From contig DAHXPE010000109.1 of assembly GCA_027364495.1 (NCBI GenBank), positions 1 to 8,660 of the forward strand: 8,660 nt of DNA. Reading direction: 5' to 3'. Source of the stretch: Candidatus Heimdallarchaeota archaeon. Its GTDB lineage: Archaea > Asgardarchaeota > Heimdallarchaeia > Hodarchaeales > LC-3. Positions 1-5,700 of the stretch are shown here, piece after piece (position 1 is the first letter of the stretch; each line of letters opens with the position of its first letter). The notes beneath the pieces were generated by a model, which did no database searches, was not told the origin of the DNA, and saw only the letters and a program-made list of their open reading frames with translations. Both the position numbers and the translations under genes were made by a program.

Positions 1-45
1 TGAGTCATTGAAAATAAACCTTTATCACTCATTTATTCTTATTTC

Positions 46-53
46 TTTAAATA
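46..53 (+). promoter_or_regulatory. Archaeal TATA box for membrane gene A
   Basis: TTTAAATA matches the archaeal TATA-box consensus. Archaeal transcription usually starts about 25 bases downstream of such a box, which would put the start near 75-80, just before the ATG at 88. This placement is one reason to think that gene A begins at 88 and not at the internal ATG at 231. No Shine-Dalgarno sequence is visible before 88, so the message would have a very short leader. Confidence 0.5.
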
Positions 54-87
54 CTTTAAAGAGACCTTACTAAACGATTATTTCGAT

Positions 88-234
88 ATGTTTATCTGCA
101 TTTTACTATATTTTCGAACAACTGTAGATTCCCTCTTTACAAGAAAGTCAAAGCTAAAAACGACAATTATTCGATTTTTCAACTTTTTGGAAGATTTATT
201 GCTGTTAATGTTGTTTTATTTGCTGTTTTTATGA
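88..234 (+). pseudogene. Probable true 5' end of gene A, out of frame with the rest
   Basis: An ATG at 88 opens 48 codons (MFICILLYFRTTVDSLF...) that stop with TGA at 232-234, overlapping the ATG at 231. The main frame of gene A is itself open upstream of 231, back to a stop at 57-59. It encodes a convincing continuation of the protein there (NDNYSIFQLFGRFIAVNVV, then a membrane helix) but offers no ATG, GTG or TTG. Adding one A to the A5 run at 156-160 would join the ATG88 frame to that segment as ...TRKSKLKNDNYSIFQLF. I infer that gene A really starts at 88 and carries a one-base deletion here, or that the assembly misses one A. Without a homologue this remains a reading of frame quality and promoter spacing. 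Confidence 0.4.
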
Positions 235-1343
235 CCATTTTTATTCCTGGAGATTATTCAACTCAGATCGGTTATTATCGTAATTTTGGTTACTATAATG
301 CAAGTTATGGTTTCATAACTACTAGCGTTTTTAGTCCCATTATTTCTATAGTGATTTTAGCATTTATTGTTCTTTGCATTGGCATTTCGATATTCATTGT
401 AAATGAATTAACTAATCTAAAGAACAGGAGATCTAATTTTACCGAATATAAATCTTTCTGGGTTCTTTTGAAAGAAAATTTTTTACTTTTTTATCTGTTT
501 AATGTAATAATGATCATTATTCTCTTTTATATGACTTATGTGTATCAAATACCGAAATACATTAATGAATTTTTTATTATGACGATTGGTTTTAACCTTT
601 CTTTATTCTTCTTGAAGGCTGCTTTTGACCTGAAGGAAGCCAAATTATCAATTAAACCATTTCAGATGTCACAAGCTATGAATTTAATACTTTTTTCACT
701 TATTTTCCTTCAATACAGACAAATTTATTTTAGCATATTCAATTTTTATGAATATTTTAATGAGGTAACCTATCTTACATTTGCTTATGCGTGTATAGGT
801 TTATCTATACTTGCAATAAGATTTAGAAAGCAACTAAAATTTTATTCATCAAATATTTATTCAAAAACCAAACATTTCATATTTGCAGTATCTTCTAAAA
901 CAAAGCATTTTACAATAACAGTATTCTCAACTTCAAAAAGTATAATCGCTAAAATGAATCCAGTAACTTATGTTTTGTATTATATTACTTTACGAAAATT
1001 AAATAATGATGATCAAGCCGTATTTTTTGCTAAAAAATTCATTATAATACAATCTAAACACCTTAAAAACGCTTTACCTAGTGCTTTACCTTCAACTATT
1101 ACTAAAGTTATTCAAAAAATCTTTGAAGATGACATTGAACGATTACAGCAATTATTCAAAATCAATTACATTCGAACTTATTCTAATAAAGCCATTCTTA
1201 AATTTGTCATGAATACAGCTAATTTAATAATTAAAGATTTACAGAAAACCCTTCAGGAACATTTGACAGAGGAATTATTAAAAGAAAATAACGATGCTAA
1301 AAAAATTACAAATCAATGTCGAAGATCTCTGGCAAAAAGCTAA
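231..1343 (+). CDS. Multi-pass membrane protein with helical cytoplasmic C-terminus (gene A, frameshifted)
   Basis: I do not recognise the family. The frame encodes 370 residues from the first ATG. Strongly hydrophobic segments lie at about residues 34-58, 82-105, 113-132, 149-171 and 178-197, and another is encoded just upstream of the ATG, so about six membrane helices are likely. Residues 199-245 are basic and hold a small tandem repeat (SKTKHF at 211 and 222). Residues 255-355 are predicted soluble and helical. No catalytic motif or signal peptide stands out. The last 12 or so residues (ITNQCRRSLAKS) are probably wrong: comparison with the dead copy at 2087-2509 shows that the frame should shift at the A7 run 1299-1305 and continue to 1419. 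The annotated start is also likely internal. The gene is therefore either freshly inactivated or carries two homopolymer errors. A promoter lies at 46-53. Confidence 0.6.
   Translation: MTIFIPGDYSTQIGYYRNFGYYNASYGFITTSVFSPIISIVILAFIVLCIGISIFIVNELTNLKNRRSNFTEYKSFWVLLKENFLLFYLFNVIMIIILFYMTYVYQIPKYINEFFIMTIGFNLSLFFLKAAFDLKEAKLSIKPFQMSQAMNLILFSLIFLQYRQIYFSIFNFYEYFNEVTYLTFAYACIGLSILAIRFRKQLKFYSSNIYSKTKHFIFAVSSKTKHFTITVFSTSKSIIAKMNPVTYVLYYITLRKLNNDDQAVFFAKKFIIIQSKHLKNALPSALPSTITKVIQKIFEDDIERLQQLFKINYIRTYSNKAILKFVMNTANLIIKDLQKTLQEHLTEELLKENNDAKKITNQCRRSLAKS
861..929 (+). repeat. Two-unit repeat SKTKHF in gene A
   Basis: Residues 211-221 (SKTKHFIFAVS) and 222-233 (SKTKHFTITVFS) are adjacent and share the SKTKHF core followed by a short hydrophobic stretch and Ser. 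A third, weaker unit (TSKSIIAK) follows. The codons differ between units (tcaaaaaccaaacattt against tctaaaacaaagcattt), so the duplication is not recent. It lies in the basic loop after the last predicted membrane helix. Confidence 0.5.
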
Positions 1344-1419
1344 TAAGATAATGATTCAGTGGGAAAGTACTTTTACCGATACAGAACTTAAATATCAGGA
1401 TACCTTATTACATAAATAA
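1306..1419 (+). pseudogene. Displaced C-terminal tail of gene A after the A7 frameshift
   Basis: Dropping one A from the A7 run at 1299-1305 makes gene A continue as ...NDAKKLQINVEDLWQKANK, then IMIQWESTF, ELKYQDTLLHK and TAA at 1417-1419. The dead copy aligns codon for codon with this frame (KIMVQ-stop-ESTFSNSEL... against KIMIQWESTFTDTEL...), both ending in a stop directly after HK/YK. This is strong internal evidence that the original C-terminus lies in this frame and that the stop at 1341-1343 is premature. The tail contains two Trp codons (1330 and 1357) that became TGA and TAG in the dead copy. Causes could be a real one-base insertion, an assembly error, or an A7 run read through by transcriptional slippage. 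Confidence 0.7.
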
Positions 1420-1431
1420 ATTAGAATAATG

Positions 1432-1437
1432 GGTGAG
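1432..1437 (+). promoter_or_regulatory. Shine-Dalgarno site before the small CxxC ORF
   Basis: GGTGAG sits four bases before the ATG at 1442 and matches the GGTGA part of the archaeal site pairing with the 16S rRNA 3' end. It comes 12 bases after the restored stop of gene A, so the small gene would have been the second gene of an operon with gene A. Confidence 0.55.
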
Positions 1438-1441
1438 AAAG

Positions 1442-1594
1442 ATGAGCGAATATGATAATGTTACCTGTTCAGCTTGTAATAAATTAGTGAATAGTCATAT
1501 TAATGCTGCATTTCATCTTGTTAAAGCTATACTGATTAATTACAACAACATTTACTTATTCCTAATTCTCTCGCACTGTTCTCATTTCCAATGA
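1442..1594 (+). pseudogene. Truncated small protein with a CxxC pair
   Basis: Fifty codons run from ATG, behind a good ribosome binding site, to TGA at 1592. The first 29 residues (MSEYDNVTCSACNKLVNSH, then INAAFHLVKA) look like a real protein N-terminus. The CSAC pair at residues 9-12 and a His at 19 suggest half of a zinc-binding knuckle. The second Cys pair needed for a zinc ribbon is missing: after about base 1530 the reading turns into low-quality hydrophobic sequence and overlaps an opposite-strand coding fragment. I infer that the gene was cut near 1530 by a rearrangement and that the remaining codons are accidental. A genuine 50-residue protein cannot be excluded. Position just after gene A suggests that the two were once co-transcribed. 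Confidence 0.4.
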
Positions 1595-1724
1595 TTTCTT
1601 GCTCAAGTTCCAGCGTTTTTTTAACGTTTGTTGTTTTGATCACGAATAAAGAATGCGTTTTTGTGAAATTTTCTTTGAAAAAATTAATTTCCGTTTTACT
1701 AAAAAATTTATTTTTTATCCTTTT
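1536..1724 (-). pseudogene. Minus-strand C-terminal coding fragment, unassigned
   Basis: The minus strand is open for 62 codons before a TAA at 1538-1536, bounded upstream by a stop at 1727-1725. It reads plausibly as protein: KNKFFSKTEINFFKENF, then HSLFVIKTTNVKKTLELEQ and EIIGNENSARELGIS. There is no ATG. A GTG at 1643 would give 35 residues (VIKTTNV...). The ENSARELGIS end resembles the start of a helix-turn-helix as found in transposases and regulators, but that is only a resemblance. It abuts and overlaps the cut end of the CxxC gene. I read it as the tail of a gene whose front has been lost. Confidence 0.3.
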
Positions 1725-1758
1725 TTAATTAATAACGTTTTCTCTGTTGTTTCAATAG

Positions 1759-1976
1759 GTAAAATATCATTTATTTGGTCCCAAGCGTATCAATATTAGC
1801 AATTCGGATATAATTGGGTATAGTTCTTATTTTATTTCTTTATTGAATTGATCCTAGTCATATAAAAATTAAGGAAAAGAATTAGAACATTTTAATAGAC
1901 CTTTTCCAGAATACAAGTAAATTTATTTCTTTTACAGGTAAATCTATTAAGAAATAAGGTTTTAGAGTTACTTTGA
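1759..1976 (+). pseudogene. Decayed coding stretch, possibly the membrane part of the dead A copy
   Basis: One frame holds 30 protein-like codons (VKYHLFGPKRINISNSD, then IIGYSSYFISLLN) between TAG at 1756 and TGA at 1849. After several stops it continues with GKELEHFNRPFPEYK at 1873-1917. NRPFPEYK resembles NRRSNFTEYK of gene A (residues 66-74), and the bases after it (ttcttttacag against ttcttttgaaa) continue the resemblance. If real, these are remains of the membrane half of the second A copy, with several hundred bases deleted before 2087. The match is weak and could be chance in AT-rich DNA. Confidence 0.25.
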
Positions 1977-2096
1977 TCCGTTTCTAAAAAAGTAAGAATT
2001 CTATACACTCATATTGGAAGCGTTGGCGACATCAGTCCCATCAGCTCTCAACAATTTAAGCTTTTATTCCTGAATGGTAGAGTATTAGAAGTTTAA
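1977..2096 (+). pseudogene. Short unassigned coding fragment
   Basis: Thirty-nine codons lie open between TGA at 1974 and TAA at 2094. They read SVSKKVRILYTHIGSVGD, then ISPISSQQFKLLFLNGRVLEV. The stretch is visibly richer in G and C than its surroundings (about 2015-2050), and KVRILYTHIGS looks like a first beta strand plus glycine turn of a Rossmann-type protein. There is no start codon and no ribosome binding site. It overlaps the first codons of the dead A copy in another frame. It may be an inserted gene fragment or chance. Confidence 0.2.
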
Positions 2097-2509
2097 ATAG
2101 TAACAATCGAGCTAATTATTTTGTTAAAAAATCTATTATTCAATCTAAGCCAATTAAACCTTCTCTTCGTGGATTGTCACCTGAAAATATTGCTTCATCT
2201 ATAAAAGATATTTTTCAAAATGATATTGATTGATTACAGTAATTATTTAAATATAATCATATTAGATCATATTCTAAATCTGTATCCTTAAAATTTTTCC
2301 TGAGAACATCTGATCCAATTACTAAATATCTTCAGCTCATTCTTGAAAAACATTTAACCGAGGAATTAATAAAAGAATAGAATGATTCGAAAAATCTAAA
2401 AATTTTTGTTGACAAACTCTGAAAAAAGGTTGAAAAAATTATGGTTCAGTAGGAGAGCACTTTTTCTAATTCAGAACTAGATTAAAAAGATACCTTACAA
2501 TACAAATAG
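2087..2509 (+). pseudogene. Dead second copy of the C-terminal part of gene A
   Basis: Translated in one frame, this stretch aligns with residues 255 to the restored end of gene A with a single one-residue gap. Examples are FKYNHIRSYS against FKINYIRTYS and LEKHLTEELIKE against LQEHLTEELLKE; about half of the residues are identical. The frame is broken by TGA 2231, TAA 2240, TAG 2378, TGA 2420, TAG 2450 and TAA 2483 before the natural end TAG at 2507-2509. Four of these six are single C-to-T or G-to-A changes from the gene A codons (CGA, CAA, TGG, TGG). The 5' part is deleted or unrecognisable. This is a clear pseudogene from a tandem duplication, old enough to have diverged heavily but still without frameshifts. 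Confidence 0.85.
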
Positions 2510-2711
2510 GTACTTGCAAGTTATTTTATTTTTACCAATGTTCTAAACATCTTTTTTAATAATTTGATAACGTTTTTATTAATTCGATTAAATTCCTTTG
2601 TGTTAAAAAATATGAATATCAAAAAATAATTAAATGATTCAAGAGAAAAAAATCTGTAAATTTAATAAAATTATATTTTCTTTTCATTTATTATTCATTT
2701 ATCGCCTAAAA
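2510..2711 (+). other. AT-rich spacer with T tracts, likely terminator region
   Basis: No convincing coding frame is seen on either strand. T-rich tracts at 2521-2536 (ttttatttttacc) and 2549-2556 follow the dead A copy; archaeal transcription often ends at such U-rich tracts without a hairpin. The 3' part (2580-2710) is almost pure A/T and leads into the promoter of the giant gene. Confidence 0.35.
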
Positions 2712-2719
2712 TTTAAAGT
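2712..2719 (+). promoter_or_regulatory. TATA box of the giant gene
   Basis: TTTAAAGT, preceded by an A-rich stretch (ctaaaa) that could serve as a BRE, is an archaeal TATA-like box. Transcription would start near 2738-2745, just before the TTG at 2753. The giant frame is closed by TAA at 2714-2716, inside the box, so the protein cannot begin further upstream. Confidence 0.45.
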
Positions 2720-2752
2720 ATATTTGCTGTGTTAATTTGTTGTGTGATATTA

Positions 2753-5700
2753 TTGGCTAATGAAAGATTTTTATTACCTAATTCCGCTGAAACATCCTAC
2801 GAACTGTGGTTAGAAGGTCAGAAGGTAGATATCAAATTTTTTTCTGCCGATGGAAAAAATTTAGGCTCCAAAACATTTCTTATCGTTGCTTTGAAAGAGG
2901 ATGACATCGTCAATCATCTTGCTAGTTCTGAAATAAATTTCACTACTTTTTCAGCCTTGTATGAAGGAGCTTCACTTATTTTGACTAAAATACAAGAACT
3001 CAAGGAATCTGGTAGTGAGAATGACCGGAAAGTGGTTTTAAGGCGTAAAACAGATGATACTGGAGAACAATCTGAATCTTCTGTAAAAGCAGAATCGACC
3101 GAAAAAATTGTTTCAGAATCATCCGTAATCGCGTCTGAGCAACCATTAAGTTTTGAAACTCGTGATTTAGGTAAAATTATACATTATATGGCTGTTCCTT
3201 ACAACAAAGACCTTTTTTTATTTGTTTTCCAAGTCACCAGATTAGCTTACACTCTTGTTTTTGAAAAATCAGGCAATGAAGTTTTTAGAGGTGAATTAAA
3301 GCGAATCCCCGAAGAAAATGATGTGTATCCGGTTTTGCAAAACAGTAATCTAGCCGCTTTTGAGAATATGTCAGTTGTCTTTGATGTTGCAGAAGCTGTT
3401 TCAAAAGCTTGTAAGAATGCAGATACTTTCTCTAAGGAGGTACCTGAGGAAATTTATAAACGTGTTGAGTTAAGTCGTGATTTATCTAAGTTTGTTAAAA
3501 AAGAGGAGCCTAAAACCGAAACTGTTGATGAAAGAAAAACTAAAGAACCTGAGTCTGAAATTCAAGTCCCAGGAAGTTTGGACATTTCAGGTTATACTTT
3601 TCTTATCAATTTCAAAGTACCTTATTCAGAGTCAAGTGTTGATTTTTATTTATCTGATCAAGATATACTGGCTGTTTTCAAAAAAGAAGGTAAAGAAGTT
3701 TCTAGAAAATCTATTTCAGGAGTTCCTTCCGAGGATGATAGCTACAATATAGTCGACCAATCTGGTATTAGCGAAACATTCTCATCTATGAGTCTTATTT
3801 ATACCGTTTCAGAAAAAATCATTGAGGTTTGTACTGATCCAAAAAAGTTCATTCCAAAAAAACCTGTTCAAGGAGAAGAATCTGTATCTAACTTGGAAGT
3901 TTCACAAAATGAAGTTCCAACATATCAAAAAATTGAGGAAGAAGCTAAAGAAGAAGTTGTTGACGAGGAGACCCTCAAATTAAAAGCTATTGTTGAATCA
4001 GGATCTTTTATCACGGAATTAAAAATTCCTTATTCTCACGAAACAACCGTTAAAATCTACTTAGATGAATCAACCGATCGATTTGCACTACTTTTCTGGC
4101 GTGCTGGAAAAGAAGTAGATTTAGTAGGAGTAGATAAAACACTTAATGAAGATGGAGCTTGGGAAATTCTCAATAAAGCAAATATCGAATTTATAGGTAT
4201 GTCTGTTATTTACGATTCAGCCGAAGAAATTTTACATGTTATTGCAAATCCAAATGATTATAGAAAAACAAGTTTTGATGAATCTGGTGAAGCTACTGAA
4301 TTTGTTGCTGGTGAAACTGTTGAATCTGAAGATGAAGAAAAGACAATAGATTATAATCAATTCACCAAACCCGAAGACATTGAATCACTACTTGAAATTA
4401 TTAAGAAATCAATTGGAAAATCTAAAAAACCGATCCTTATTATGGAATCTGAAATAAAATCAATGCCTAAGGTTGGTTTTAAGATTCTTAGACAGGGTGA
4501 AAATATCTGGTTGTTGGATTTCTATTCCACTAAAGATGGATCTGCCCTCTCACAAAGACCAGCTAAATTAAAGTCTATTACTTCAGATGAAGTATTTAAA
4601 GCTGTTAATAACGGTATTCCACAAGTTACATTATCTGCTGTTTCTGATGCTGCTGAATTTGTTTTTGATATCATTAAACACCTTGCTGATAGACCTGCGG
4701 ACGATCTTGCTTTTAATCAAGTAGTCACCCATTTTGAGAAGCTTATTTCTCAGCATGAAGAAAAAAAGGAATTTTCACAAGCCCTAGAATTAACTCAAGG
4801 TTTATTAAATAAATTAGATGATTTAGGTAATGCTTCTGGATATTCAAAATTTGGCTTACGAATGGCTAAGCTTCTAGAGGTTCAAGATAAAACTGCTGAT
4901 TCAGCTAAACTCCGACTTGAAATCTTACCCAAACTTTCTAAGATGCGGGATTTACAATCCTTACGAGAATTTGTTGATGATTCAGTGGATCTTTTTTCAA
5001 AAATCAATCGTCCTCTTGACGCAGCTCAGGTTTCAGTTGATTTTGCGGAAGTCGTTCTTAAAAGAAAGGACCTCACCCTCGCTATGAAATACATTAAACA
5101 AGCCTCGTCTTTTTACAAAGAAGCTAATATCAGTCGAGCTCTTGCTGATCATAATTTCAGGTTTGCTAAGTTATTTCTCCAGATATTACGTGATGATCAA
5201 CCTGAAGATTTTTTCGAAGATATATCTGCGGAACTTGCAAAACAAGAAGATTCTTCTAAAGGAATTGAGAATCTCGGTGAATCAGAAGATCCTTTCGCTT
5301 ATTTAGGTGAAGATCCTTTTGCATATTTAGAAGAAAATGCTATTGCTCAAGAAGCAGAGACCACAACAACTGAAGAAATCAAGGAACCAGTGCAACAAGA
5401 TATAGTAGCCGACCCATTGAAATTATATGATTTCAAAGAAAAAACTCTTCAGTCATTACTTGAGGACACGGTCACATTATTTAAAGAAACTTTAACTGTT
5501 TTTGAAGAAACCCGTGAACAAAACGAACGAATTGATTCTTTAACAGAAATTATTTTATTATATCGTAAATATAAGTTCCTTCCCCAAGAAATCATTTTTG
5601 CAGATTTAGGAGTTGACGTGTTACGGGATAACGGTCAATCAGACCGTGCTCTTCGATTGGCTCTACAATCAATTGATAAATTATTTGTCAAAGACGGTGA

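Noticed and set aside
2087..2509. Stop-codon reassignment as an explanation for in-frame stops
   Set aside because: All three stop codons occur at sites aligned with different residues (Arg, Gln, Trp, Tyr), and the 5.9 kb giant frame uses none of them, so ordinary decay explains it.
2510..2711. Possible tRNA or small RNA gene in the spacer
   Set aside because: No cloverleaf, conserved tRNA loop bases or stable GC stem is visible in this nearly pure A/T stretch.
3477..3752. 91-codon plus-strand open frame
   Set aside because: It lies wholly inside the giant gene in another frame, over a Lys/Glu-rich linker and repeat domain 3, with no ribosome binding site; its Leu/Ile/Lys-rich translation is a by-product of the real frame.
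3972..4696. Giant protein as an enzyme (Walker A, protease or kinase motifs)
   Set aside because: No GxxxxGK[ST], HExxH, GxSxG or DxDG-type motif in a fitting context was found while reading the translated frame.
5281..5332. Start of a longer tandem array or CRISPR-like repeat
   Set aside because: Only two 24-base units exist, without spacers, and both are in frame in a coding gene.
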